From the NCBI RefSeq assembly GCF_008386695.1, contig NZ_VUOC01000001.1:532347-596346 (forward strand): a stretch of DNA of 64,000 nt. The letters run 5' to 3'. Position 1 is the stretch's first letter; each line of letters starts with the position of its first letter. Origin of the DNA: Chitinophaga agrisoli (GTDB taxonomy: Bacteria; Bacteroidota; Bacteroidia; Chitinophagales; Chitinophagaceae). The notes below the pieces were generated by a model. The model saw only the letters and a program-made list of their open reading frames with translations, did no database searches and was not told the DNA's origin. Positions 14,818 through 23,783 of this stretch are shown here, piece by piece. Position numbers and translations under genes: made by a program.

Positions 14818-16149
14818 ATGCAAGCCTTGTTTATTTACCTGTTAAAGGCAGGCTGTATCCTTGCCATTTGTTATACCGCCTGGCATCTGCTGTTACGGAA
14901 AGAGACCTTTTATCAGTATAACCGCATATGGTTGTTAAGCGGGTATATCTGCTCATTAATGCTACCGCTGCTGCCCATGCCTTCCATAGCGTTGCTTAGC
15001 CCGCAGCTGGGAGTTGCCAAAAGGGTTGCCGCACCGGTAAGCCGTATGCTGGATCCTGTAACTATACGGGTTACCGCAGATGGCGGCACGGGCTGGCTGG
15101 CCGGTCCCTGGCAGTGGCTTACGCTGATATATGTATTGGTAGCCGGTATTTTACTACTGCTACATGTATTGCAATTACTGCATGTGCGCAAACTGAAAAG
15201 GAGTGGTGTTGTAATAGCAGCAGCTCCCTACCTGCTGGTATACAGCAAACAGGTAACCACGCCTTTTTCTTTTGGTCATTCCATATTCCTCCCATGTGAC
15301 AGTTATGATCCTGATACGCTGCACCAGGTACTACTACATGAGAAAGCCCATGCCAGCCAACGGCACACCTGGGATACCGTATTTGCCGCGTGTTATTGTT
15401 GCCTGTGCTGGTACAATCCTTTTGCCTGGATGATGAAGCGCGCACTGTTACTGAACCTGGAATACCTGGCAGATGCCGCCGTGCTGGAGCAACAGGTGCC
15501 ACGGGGCCAATACCAGCATAATTTGCTGGCAATAGGGGTCTTCCGTCATACAAGATCGATCGTTAACCGTTTTGGACATTCATACCTTAAAAACAGAATT
15601 ACCATGATGAACAAACTCCCTTCCAGGACTGCCAGTAAATTGAAATACCTGATGGCCATACCCGCCATAGGCATTGCTATTGGATTATCTGCCGCCGGCA
15701 ACGAGCCCCGCCGGCCTTCACCTGAGATGCCGGCCTTCACATCCATGGCCCTCAATGACACATTGCCGGGATTTCCCGGGGGCAAAAAAGCCTTTGCAAA
15801 ATTCGTGGCACAACGGGTCCGCTATCCCAGGGCGGCGCAGGAACAGGGTGTTACCGGCGTTGTAGAGGCGCAGTACACTATACTCGCCGATGGTACCCCC
15901 ACTAATGTGATTATCCTGAAACAGCCTGCCGCCAGTAATTTAATGGGCGAAGAGGTAAAACGTGTACTGGCGCTGATGCCTAAATTTGAGACCTCCCCTG
16001 GTAACAAGACACCCGTTCAGCGTACGGTTAGCGTCAAGTTTATGTTAAACCGCCCGGACAACACCATGGCAGATGCGGCGCCCGGCGTTAAAACGGATGT
16101 GGTAGTAGTAGGCTACGCACCTGCCAGCAAGCCCTCCCAAGGCCGTTAA
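14818..16149 (+). CDS. BlaR1/MecR1-like M56 metallopeptidase with TonB C-terminal domain
   Basis: 443 aa. Transmembrane segments lie near 1-20, 35-55 and 95-125. The zinc motif HEKAH is at residues 174-178 and the third ligand region NLEYLADAAVLEQ near 215, as in M56 peptidases. In place of a penicillin-binding sensor domain the C terminus (about 320-415) is a TonB C-terminal fold (FVAQRVRYPRAAQEQGVTGVVEAQYTILADG...VKFML). This arrangement is common in Bacteroidota. Presumed role: sensing an envelope signal and cutting or inactivating the BlaI-like repressor. The signal is unknown and need not be a beta-lactam. Confidence 0.88.
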   Translation: MQALFIYLLKAGCILAICYTAWHLLLRKETFYQYNRIWLLSGYICSLMLPLLPMPSIALLSPQLGVAKRVAAPVSRMLDPVTIRVTADGGTGWLAGPWQWLTLIYVLVAGILLLLHVLQLLHVRKLKRSGVVIAAAPYLLVYSKQVTTPFSFGHSIFLPCDSYDPDTLHQVLLHEKAHASQRHTWDTVFAACYCCLCWYNPFAWMMKRALLLNLEYLADAAVLEQQVPRGQYQHNLLAIGVFRHTRSIVNRFGHSYLKNRITMMNKLPSRTASKLKYLMAIPAIGIAIGLSAAGNEPRRPSPEMPAFTSMALNDTLPGFPGGKKAFAKFVAQRVRYPRAAQEQGVTGVVEAQYTILADGTPTNVIILKQPAASNLMGEEVKRVLALMPKFETSPGNKTPVQRTVSVKFMLNRPDNTMADAAPGVKTDVVVVGYAPASKPSQGR

Positions 16150-16212
16150 CCCGCCAAAAAACTGCAAAAAAATAAGATACAGCCCGTATCTTGCCCTTTT
16201 AAAGCAGTAAAC

Positions 16213-18513
16213 ATGAAAACGGGGTTAAAAAACGGGTATCTGCTAGCCCTCTCAGGGCTGGTATTAGTGGGCGCACAGGTACAAGCGCAGGTTGAGCAAC
16301 CAAAAAAGATCCAGGGACAAAAAGCCACAGAAAGCAAACCGCTTTCCTATGTGGACCCGTACATCGGCTCCGGTGGCCATGGCCACGTATTTGTAGGCGC
16401 CAGCGTTCCTTTTGGAGCGGTACAGGTAGGTCCGACCAATATTGTAAAGGGGTGGGACTGGTGCTCCGGTTATCATTATTCTGACAGCGTGGTAGTAGGC
16501 TTTTCTCAGACACATCTTAGCGGCACCGGCATCGGCGACCTGGGAGATGTGCTGATGATGCCTTATACCGGCGATATAAAAACCAGCACCGGTTCCCAAA
16601 CCGATCCTGCTTCCGGTTATGGCTCCCATTACTCCCATGCCCGCGAAACCGCGCGGCCGGGATATTATGCCGTACAGCTGGATGATCGTGATATACAGGT
16701 AGAACTGACCGCCACCGAGCGCGTAGGCATTCACCGCTATAGTTTTCCCGCCGGTAAAACAGCACGCGTGATCGTAGACCTGCAGCAAGGGATTGGTTGG
16801 GATGCGCCGGTAGAGACTTTCATCCGCCAGAAAGACGCCTACACCCTGGAAGGCTACCGCTTTTCCAAAGGCTGGGCAGAAGATCAGCGGTTGTGGTTTG
16901 CCATCCGCAGCAATGTGCCTTTCAAAGATTTTAACGTATTTGACGGCGATGCCGCTCAACCAGGCAAAGAGCTGAAAGCGGTAAAGACCAAAGGCGTTAT
17001 GACCTTTGCAAACAATACCAAACAGGTAACGCTGAAAATAGGCATATCTCCTGTTAGCAGTGAGAACGCGCTGGCTAACATCACCGCAGAAGCGCCCGGA
17101 TGGGATTTTAACCAGCTGGTGCAGATCGCTAATACCAAATGGAATAAACAGCTGGCTAAGATAAACGTACAATCCGGCGATGAAAGCGCTAAACGCGTCT
17201 TCTATACCGCGTTGTATCACACCATGATAGGCCCGGCCCTGTTTAACGACCATGATGGCAGTTACCGTGGTACGGATAAAAAGGTGTATACACATCCCGG
17301 CTTTGATAATTATACCGTATTCTCCCTGTGGGATACCTACCGTTCCTGCGGGCCGCTGAGCACCCTTATACACCCGGAGCGTATGAGCGGCTTTGTAAAC
17401 TCGCTGCTGGCTATTTACCAGCAACAGGGCAAACTGCCTATATGGCCGCTGATGGGCAGTGAAACCAATTGTATGGTGGGCTATCATGCCGTGCCTATTA
17501 TTGCAGACGCATTCCTGAAAGGCTACAAAGGCTTTGACGCAGCCGCCGCGCTGGACGCCATGAAAGTGTCCTCTACCCGCGACGACCTGGGCGTGAACTA
17601 TGTAAAGGAGCGTGGTTACATTCCCGCAGATAAGGAGTACGAATCCGTTTCCAAAGCCATGGAATACGCCATTGACGACTGGTGTATAGCCGCTATGGCC
17701 AAAAAGATGGGTAAGATGGACGATTATCAGCTGTATGCCAAACGTGCTGCTTACTATAAGAACTATTTTGACAGCACCATCAAGTTCGTGCGCCCCCGTA
17801 TGAGCGATGGCAGCTTTAAAACACCGTATGATCCTTTCCAGTCCAAACATGAGAAAGGCGATTTTACGGAGGGTAATGGCTGGCAGTATACCTGGCTGGT
17901 ACCGCAGGATGTAGAAGGCCTGATCAACCTGATGGGCGGCGATGCGCCGTTTACCCAAAAGCTGGACAGCCTGTTTAATGCCAAAGGCGATATGGGCGCC
18001 GAAGCGTCTTCTGATATCTCCGGTCTGATAGGTATGTATGCCCATGGTAATGAGCCCAGCCATCACGTTACCTATATGTACGCTTATGCCGGTAACCAGT
18101 GGAAAACGGCAGAAAAAGTAAGACAGGTGATCAAGGAATTCTATACTACCCGTCCGGACGGTCTGGCTGGTAATGAGGATGTAGGCGCTATGTCATCCTG
18201 GTATGTGCTGTCTTCTGTAGGCTTTTACCCGGTGAACCCGGCCAAAGGCATCTATGTATTTGGCAGCCCGGTATTTGATAAGGCTACGCTGCAGCTGCAG
18301 GGCGGTAAAACCTTTACCGTGCAAACGCTGAATAATAGCAAAGAAAATAAGTATATCCAGAGCATAACGCTGAATGGCCAGCCGTATACCAAAAGCTATA
18401 TCCGCCATGCGGATCTGTTAAAAGGCGGTACATTGGTTATTAAGATGGGTAGTCAGCCGAATTATACGTTTGGTAAAGCAGAAGCGGACAGGCCTAATTC
18501 GATGATGGATTGA
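16213..18513 (+). CDS. GH92 family alpha-mannosidase, secreted
   Basis: 766 aa. Signal peptide ends near VQAQ (residue 28). GH92 hallmarks run through the protein: YVDPYIGSGGHGHVFVGASVPFGAVQVGP near residue 45, GFSQTHLSGTG, FSLWDTYRSCGPL, EGNGWQYTWLVPQDV and GNEDVGAMSSWYVLSSVGFYP near residue 655; the Asp of the last motif belongs to the catalytic base region. GH92 enzymes are calcium-dependent exo-alpha-mannosidases acting on N-glycans or yeast mannan. A single gene with a downstream terminator; nearby secreted glycan enzymes suggest common use. Confidence 0.93.
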   Translation: MKTGLKNGYLLALSGLVLVGAQVQAQVEQPKKIQGQKATESKPLSYVDPYIGSGGHGHVFVGASVPFGAVQVGPTNIVKGWDWCSGYHYSDSVVVGFSQTHLSGTGIGDLGDVLMMPYTGDIKTSTGSQTDPASGYGSHYSHARETARPGYYAVQLDDRDIQVELTATERVGIHRYSFPAGKTARVIVDLQQGIGWDAPVETFIRQKDAYTLEGYRFSKGWAEDQRLWFAIRSNVPFKDFNVFDGDAAQPGKELKAVKTKGVMTFANNTKQVTLKIGISPVSSENALANITAEAPGWDFNQLVQIANTKWNKQLAKINVQSGDESAKRVFYTALYHTMIGPALFNDHDGSYRGTDKKVYTHPGFDNYTVFSLWDTYRSCGPLSTLIHPERMSGFVNSLLAIYQQQGKLPIWPLMGSETNCMVGYHAVPIIADAFLKGYKGFDAAAALDAMKVSSTRDDLGVNYVKERGYIPADKEYESVSKAMEYAIDDWCIAAMAKKMGKMDDYQLYAKRAAYYKNYFDSTIKFVRPRMSDGSFKTPYDPFQSKHEKGDFTEGNGWQYTWLVPQDVEGLINLMGGDAPFTQKLDSLFNAKGDMGAEASSDISGLIGMYAHGNEPSHHVTYMYAYAGNQWKTAEKVRQVIKEFYTTRPDGLAGNEDVGAMSSWYVLSSVGFYPVNPAKGIYVFGSPVFDKATLQLQGGKTFTVQTLNNSKENKYIQSITLNGQPYTKSYIRHADLLKGGTLVIKMGSQPNYTFGKAEADRPNSMMD

Positions 18514-18592
18514 GTTGATGTGCGGATGTGCAGATGATTGGAAATGCAGGAGACTGATGTGCTGGTAATTGATTAATTTACATACAAATAAG

Positions 18593-18633
18593 AAGGGCCG
18601 GGCAAAAGTAAATTTACTTTTGACCGGCCCTTT
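18593..18633. terminator. Bidirectional terminator between GH92 and GHL10-like genes
   Basis: A long inverted repeat: outer arms AAGGGCCGG / CCGGCCCTT and inner arms AAAAGTAAA / TTTACTTTT. It lies between two genes that converge. Confidence 0.75.
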
Positions 18634-18778
18634 CTGGTATTATTTTAACCCTTTTCGCTAAATGTTTACCTTCGCTTCTCCTTCGCTTTAGGTTCGCTTA
18701 AGGTTCGCTCAGGGTATACTGCTAAGATAGTATCAGTTTGGGCGGTGTGGGTTGATCCTTTAAGAACAGATCAACCGT

Positions 18779-19849
18779 TTAGCTGATAGCTTCCAATACC
18801 TCCGGCGTAACGTTGCCAAACAGGGATACCCCGGCGGCGCCGTTCTGTACCGCCAGTTGTACGGCGCGTTTCACATCTGCCATATTACCGTTAAAATCCG
18901 GGAGGAACAGGCCGGCGTAGAGCGGGAAACGGCCGTTGAGGCCTTTTACGCCTTCTGCTACCGCATCGCCTATCCAGCTAACATCTTCGCGGTAAAAACC
19001 GTGGTAGATCATCGGGTTCACGGCATCCAGGTTCCAGTTGGTCCAATCCTGGCGAACAATACGTTTGGCAATTTCCGGCGTAGGGAATACAGCGGCCGTA
19101 ATGGGCTTTTTGTGCTGTTTGGCTACCAGGGCCAGGTTGTTAACGATATTGGTGATCCGGTCATAGCGGAATTTGCGCCAGGAAGGGCTCTGGTCCGGGT
19201 GCTCCAGCTCCAGCGGGTCCTTGCCGGTTTTCTCCTTATAGGCATTGCGGCAGGTATCGCAGTAACAGAAATCGTATTCCGGCAGTTCCCTGGACTGGTC
19301 AATACCGTATTTGCTCCACAGGTTCACGGGCAATATCACATCGCAATAGCGCACATAATCCAGGTGGATGCCATCCACATAATCCTTAGACAGTTGCATG
19401 CTCACCTGCTCCTTGAGGTAGTTAAGCGTTTCCGGTTTGCTGGGGCATAACCAGCGGTAGTAATCCACATAGGGCGGATGGGTAGCGCAGGACTCGCCTT
19501 TACGGTTCTGGGAATACCATTCCGGGTGGGCGGCCAGCAGGTCCTTTTCGCCGCGGTTCATGGTCCAGATCCAGCGATGGGCATTGATACCGTTCTTTTT
19601 AGCGATGCGGAAATGTTTTTCGCTATCTGCCTCAAAGTAGATGTCCGCAATGCCGGCCTTGCGGTACGCGGCATACCGTTGCTGGATATCCGCATCCGCG
19701 TCTTTGGGGTCCGGGTTGATCCACACGCGGTGGGAGGTGCGCCGCAGGGGCGTGGCAGCCAATGGCGCGGCGGCCCTGGCAGCCATGCCTGGTTGTACCA
19801 GGGCCAGGCTGCCTACGCCTAATGATTTGATGAAGCTACGTTTGTTCAT
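18779..19849 (-). CDS. Glycosyl hydrolase-like 10 (GHL10/DUF187) family secreted protein
   Basis: 356 aa. N terminus MNKRSFIKSLGVGSLALVQP resembles a Tat-type signal (KR rather than RR). The body is a TIM-barrel pattern: RVWINPDPKDADADIQQRYAAYRKAGIADIYFEAD, YVDGIHLDYVRY near residue 160, DQSPSWRKFRYDRITNIV, NLDAVNPMIYHGFY and AGLFLPDF. The family is predicted to hydrolyse glycans, without a defined substrate. Downstream of a CBM9-like gene by 12 bases on the same strand, it probably forms a two-gene operon in which the neighbour supplies glycan binding. Confidence 0.82.
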   Translation of the reverse strand: MNKRSFIKSLGVGSLALVQPGMAARAAAPLAATPLRRTSHRVWINPDPKDADADIQQRYAAYRKAGIADIYFEADSEKHFRIAKKNGINAHRWIWTMNRGEKDLLAAHPEWYSQNRKGESCATHPPYVDYYRWLCPSKPETLNYLKEQVSMQLSKDYVDGIHLDYVRYCDVILPVNLWSKYGIDQSRELPEYDFCYCDTCRNAYKEKTGKDPLELEHPDQSPSWRKFRYDRITNIVNNLALVAKQHKKPITAAVFPTPEIAKRIVRQDWTNWNLDAVNPMIYHGFYREDVSWIGDAVAEGVKGLNGRFPLYAGLFLPDFNGNMADVKRAVQLAVQNGAAGVSLFGNVTPEVLEAIS

Positions 19850-19861
19850 TATAGGGAGGGT

Positions 19862-20698
19862 TTACTTTGGTTGAACAGTCTGGGTGGAAAACTGCAGATA
19901 CCCCCATTTCTGCGGTATGTGCATGTTGATAACACCCTGGGGGGACCATACCCAGTTATGCTCCGGCACGGGCCTTTTAGTGGCGGGGTTGAGCACTTTC
20001 ACATACTGGCCGTTCTTCACCTCTGTATCCCATTCCACGCGGGAGAAGTTGATACGCCAAACAGTGTTATTCAGCGGCAGTTCCCGCACGTTCAGCAGGC
20101 GCAGGGCGGTGAAGGGGATGGCCATTTCCACGGTCCAGGATTTATCCTTGTCCGTAGGTTTGTTGAGGGTACCATTGATATGTACGGCGGTGCGCATGCC
20201 TTTGGCGTCCCAGTTAATGAGGGCGTGGCCGCCTTCGTTGTAGGGGCGTGGCATAAACAGGTCAAAGGGAGTATTACGGGCATTCAGCTCTATTTCGAAA
20301 TACTCTTTGGCGTCGTCATCCTGGTCAATAAACACTTCAAAATCGTTGTCATGGAAGATGATGGTATCGCGCTGCAACAGGCGGCCCCAGATATTTGGCT
20401 CTTCCAGTTCGGCGGCGATGTAGAGGTACTGCTGGTCCCAGAGCATTTTTACGCGGGTACGCAGGGGCGGTTTGGGTTTTTTATCCCCTTCGATGTCCGT
20501 AAAATCGTCTGTCCAGGCGGCCTGTTGCCAGGCGGCATCCTCTAGCTTTCCATCAATTACCAGTTTGGTGTTGGTTTGATAACAGGTATAGCGCAGTGGT
20601 GTGATAACCTGCGAAAAAGCAGGTACGGTCGTAAAAAGCATGGTGGCTCCGGCTATGAGGTTCCGGATGCTGCTTTTGCTGAGAGTAAATAAATGCAT
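19862..20698 (-). CDS. CBM9-like carbohydrate-binding secreted protein
   Basis: 278 aa from the ATG at 20698, which places a signal peptide (NLIAGATMLFTTVPAFSQ) at the N terminus; an ATG at 20758 would add 20 unlike residues. The mature part reads as a family 9-like carbohydrate-binding fold: TKLVIDGKLEDAAWQQAAWTDDF, RVKMLWDQQYLYIAAELEE, DNDFEVFIDQDDDAKEYFEIELN and KSWTVEMAIPF. Such proteins bind sugar ends or are uncharacterised secreted partners of hydrolases. Operon partner: the GHL10-like gene. Confidence 0.82.
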   Translation of the reverse strand: MHLFTLSKSSIRNLIAGATMLFTTVPAFSQVITPLRYTCYQTNTKLVIDGKLEDAAWQQAAWTDDFTDIEGDKKPKPPLRTRVKMLWDQQYLYIAAELEEPNIWGRLLQRDTIIFHDNDFEVFIDQDDDAKEYFEIELNARNTPFDLFMPRPYNEGGHALINWDAKGMRTAVHINGTLNKPTDKDKSWTVEMAIPFTALRLLNVRELPLNNTVWRINFSRVEWDTEVKNGQYVKVLNPATKRPVPEHNWVWSPQGVINMHIPQKWGYLQFSTQTVQPK

Positions 20699-21437
20699 GG
20701 GGTAAATATAGGGCAAGTGTTGCGGAAAAAATAGTCCCCCCCTGCGTGCTATGCCCATCGCATAGTCAGTCAGTCAACCTATATTTAATCCCCTCCGGAA
20801 ATGCTTTCTAAAGCGCCGGCGCCTATGGTAGGCGCCGGGCTTCCTGTTAGTAGAAAATCGGTATAAAAAAACTGTCCGCTGCCCTATAAATGACTCTCTG
20901 TTTATGGTATAAAGGAAATAACGGCATGCCAGGATGTTTGTTAGTGACGGCTGTCCGTTGCTAAACCCCGCCACTACCTTTTCAGGCGTATTGGGGTTAA
21001 CAACGGCGCCGTCATTGTTCACTGTTTGTTTACGAGTAAAAACTTAGCTGAAGCCGTATGCGGGCATACGCTTTTTGTGTAATACCGGTATTAATGATTA
21101 ATTAATTCAATTGTTCAGATCTGTTGTTTCGTGGCCGGTCCAGCTTGCCTGCTGCGGGCCGGCATTTAATAGTATAATTACATTTCACCTACCCGGTAGC
21201 CGCTCTTTTGCAAGGGAGCAGCATCCATTTTCATTGTTCATTCGTATTTCGCCCGTTGCGGGTAAATTCCCGCTTATATAATTCCTGTTTGATCTTTGGA
21301 TCTATTCGACTACATTGCCAACACATTTTTAGCAGAACAGCCGTAACAATGAAATAGTGCATCCAAAAAAGCACAATTGCGATCACATTGTCGCTACAAA
21401 ACAACTATTTCCCGGTTACGTGTGCAAGAACTCATTA
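20699..21437. other. About 740 bases without a recognised gene
   Basis: Only short ORFs with no family character lie here. This is the divergent control region of the CBM9-like operon (minus) and the HxlR gene (plus). Apart from the dyad next to the HxlR start nothing distinctive was recognised. Confidence 0.5.
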
Positions 21438-21458
21438 TTTAAATAGTAACTACTTAAA
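21438..21458. promoter_or_regulatory. Operator-like dyad ahead of the HxlR gene
   Basis: A 21-bp dyad with arms TTTAA.TAGT and ACTA.TTAAA around a single central A; every arm base is complementary. It ends 11 bases before the ATG, a position suited to autorepression by the HxlR-type dimer. Confidence 0.6.
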
Positions 21459-21469
21459 TAAATATAGCT

Positions 21470-21829
21470 ATGGCTGAAAGGAAGGTTAATTCAACCAACT
21501 ACCAGAATCAAGCTTTCCTGGAGAACAAGTGTTCGCTGAACGAGCTGATGGTATTGTTGAGCCGCAGGTGGATCACAGAGATCCTGTTCTGTATTGAGGA
21601 AGGTAACAACCGGTTTTCTGGCATTAAAGAGGAATTGGCGCCTATTACCGACCATATCCTGGCCGACCGTTTAAAACTGTTGGAGAAAAACAGTCTTATT
21701 AACAGGCAACATTTCCCTGAGGTACCGCCCAGGGTAGTGTATTCGCTTACCGAGAGAGGTACGGAGCTATGCAGGCTGCTGGAAAAGCTCTGCGATTTCT
21801 CCGATACCATCCCGGTTATGCTTACATAA
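21470..21829 (+). CDS. HxlR-family transcriptional regulator
   Basis: 119 aa, the normal family length. The winged-helix pattern CSLNELMVLLSRRWITEILFCIEEGNNRFSGIKEEL...ITDHILADRLKLLEKNSLINRQHFPEVPPRVVYSLTERG is diagnostic. HxlR proteins often sense electrophiles, phenolics or redox stress; the Cys in KCSLNEL could be a sensor (inference). The target may be itself through the adjacent dyad. The neighbouring gene converges with it. Confidence 0.92.
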   Translation: MAERKVNSTNYQNQAFLENKCSLNELMVLLSRRWITEILFCIEEGNNRFSGIKEELAPITDHILADRLKLLEKNSLINRQHFPEVPPRVVYSLTERGTELCRLLEKLCDFSDTIPVMLT

Positions 21830-21853
21830 AAGGATAAGGCTGGTAATGCTATT

Positions 21854-23704
21854 TTACCAGCCAATACCATAATCTTCTCCGTGGTTACTGGAACCACCCC
21901 AGAAGCTCCCATGCTGCCAATCGAAATAGATGGCATTGATAGGGCCCGAGGTGCGTTCCTGGTAATCTATTTTATACCCCATCTGTTTTAATTCCTTACG
22001 GGTCCAGAACGGGGTGTTCTCCTGCAGGGTAATACCGCCAGGCTTGCGCTCATGCAGGCCAAAGCAGGAGTACATCTGGTAGCTGTTAAAATTGGCTGCT
22101 TCTACGGCTTCCTGTACCGTCATCCCAAATTCCACCACATTCAGGAAAAACTGCAGCAGGTTCTGATCCTGCGTATCGCCGCCCTGCACCGCAAAGGACA
22201 GGTATGGCTTCCCATCCTTCATGGCCAGTGTGGGCGTTAAGGTTACTTTAGGCCGTTTGCCCGGTTCCATTACATTAAAAGGGCTTTCTTTTTCATCCAG
22301 CACAAAACTCTGCATGCGCTGGCTCATGCCTACACCCGTACGGCCGGCAATGGTAGCTGGTACCCAGCCGCCGCTGGGCGTAACGGATACAACCCAGCCT
22401 TCCTGGTCTGCCGCCTCTACAGAGGTGGTGCCGCTCAGGAATGTCTGGAGGAAGGGATCATCCAGGCCATGGATAGGCTCGTCCGGTTTATACACGGCAG
22501 TATGCCCCCAGGTCTTTAACAGATCGAAATAGGGGTTGGTTTTGCCGCCGCCTTCAAAGGGGTAGGGATCGCCGGGACCTATCATGGTATCGTTCTTTTC
22601 CATGTTGATCATGCGGGCGCGCTCTTTTGCATAGGCTTTGGAAAGCAGGCCTTTCATCGGTTCTTCCGGCGGAAAATAGGGATCGCCGTAGTAGAAGTCG
22701 CGGTCTGCAAAGGCCAGGTTCATAGCCTGGTAAATGGTATGTATGTAGCGGGTGGAGTTGTAGCCCATGCCTTTAAGGTCAAAATTCTCCAGGATGTTCA
22801 ATGCCTGCAGCATAGCGGGGCCCTGGGTCCATTGGGCCAGTTTGTACACCTCAATGCCTCTATAAGTGACCATCATGGGCTCTTCTATATGCACTTTCCA
22901 GTTGGCCAGGTCCTGCAGGGTGATCAAACCGCCCTGTTCCTGGCAGCCGCGTACAAATTCCCGGGCAATATCCCCTTTATAGAAACGGTCATAGGCGGCA
23001 TAAATAGCCTCTTTGCGGGACTTCCCTTTTTTCAGGGCCTCCTGCTCCGCATCCACCATCTTTTGCAGGGTAGCCAGCAGGTCCTGCTGCCGGAAGATCT
23101 CCCCGGCATCCGGGGCTACCCGGGCACGGTCCGGATGGGTAAAGAACACCTGTTTGGAATAGGGCCATTCTGTGATCCATTTCTTATTATTCTGGATAGA
23201 GTTGGCGGTTTGCGCTTCTATTGGGTAGCCTTTGGCCAGTTCCATGGCAGGGGCCAGCACCTCTTTGAGGCTTTTGGTGCCATACTCTGCCAGCATGGTC
23301 AGGATACCGCCGGGCGTACCGGGCGTTACCGCCGCCAGGGGACCATACTCCGGCGGATAGCGCAGGTTCTTTTGTTTATAGAAAGCCGGGGTAGCACCGG
23401 TGGGCGCTACGCCCAGCGCGTTGATACCGATCACTTTCTTTGTTTTGGGATTGTAGATCAGGGCCTGTGTTTCCCCGCCCCAGCTTAGCACGTCCCACAT
23501 GGTGGATGTAGCGGCTATCATACCGCAGGCGGCATCTACGGCGTTGCCGCCCTGCTGGAAGACGATGGAGCCCGCCGTAGCAGCCAGCGGCTTACCGGTG
23601 ATGGCCATCCAGTGCTGGCCATGTAAAACGGGTTTCTGGGTGCTCTGGCAGATAGCCAATAGGGGCAGGCATACCAGTAATAGGGTTGTGTGGCATTTCC
23701 TCAT
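21854..23704 (-). CDS. Gamma-glutamyltransferase family protein
   Basis: 616 aa with signal peptide (LLLVCLPLLAICQS). The large-subunit pattern is clear (GSIVFQQGGNAVDAACGMIAATSTMWDVLSWGGE, TPGTPGGILTMLAEYG). Autoprocessing is expected at the Thr of LSGTTSVEAADQEGWVVSVTPSGGWVPA, which would become the N-terminal nucleophile of the small subunit; the usual TTH-type triplet is TTS here. The enzyme would cleave or transfer gamma-glutamyl groups of glutathione-like compounds in the periplasm. A hairpin (21838-21862) without T run overlaps the stop codon and separates it from the HxlR gene. Confidence 0.88.
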   Translation of the reverse strand: MRKCHTTLLLVCLPLLAICQSTQKPVLHGQHWMAITGKPLAATAGSIVFQQGGNAVDAACGMIAATSTMWDVLSWGGETQALIYNPKTKKVIGINALGVAPTGATPAFYKQKNLRYPPEYGPLAAVTPGTPGGILTMLAEYGTKSLKEVLAPAMELAKGYPIEAQTANSIQNNKKWITEWPYSKQVFFTHPDRARVAPDAGEIFRQQDLLATLQKMVDAEQEALKKGKSRKEAIYAAYDRFYKGDIAREFVRGCQEQGGLITLQDLANWKVHIEEPMMVTYRGIEVYKLAQWTQGPAMLQALNILENFDLKGMGYNSTRYIHTIYQAMNLAFADRDFYYGDPYFPPEEPMKGLLSKAYAKERARMINMEKNDTMIGPGDPYPFEGGGKTNPYFDLLKTWGHTAVYKPDEPIHGLDDPFLQTFLSGTTSVEAADQEGWVVSVTPSGGWVPATIAGRTGVGMSQRMQSFVLDEKESPFNVMEPGKRPKVTLTPTLAMKDGKPYLSFAVQGGDTQDQNLLQFFLNVVEFGMTVQEAVEAANFNSYQMYSCFGLHERKPGGITLQENTPFWTRKELKQMGYKIDYQERTSGPINAIYFDWQHGSFWGGSSNHGEDYGIGW

Positions 23705-23783
23705 TGCAAATAGATTGTTGGTTGTACTACCAAAATAATCTTTTGTTCATTGGGTCATGCCTGCAAAATAGATGAGCGGTCGT

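Noticed and set aside
16264-18066. 600-aa minus-strand ORF opposite the GH92 gene and similar long antisense ORFs (for example 36004-37224)
   Set aside because: Shadow frames of GC-rich coding genes; the plus-strand proteins carry clear family motifs.
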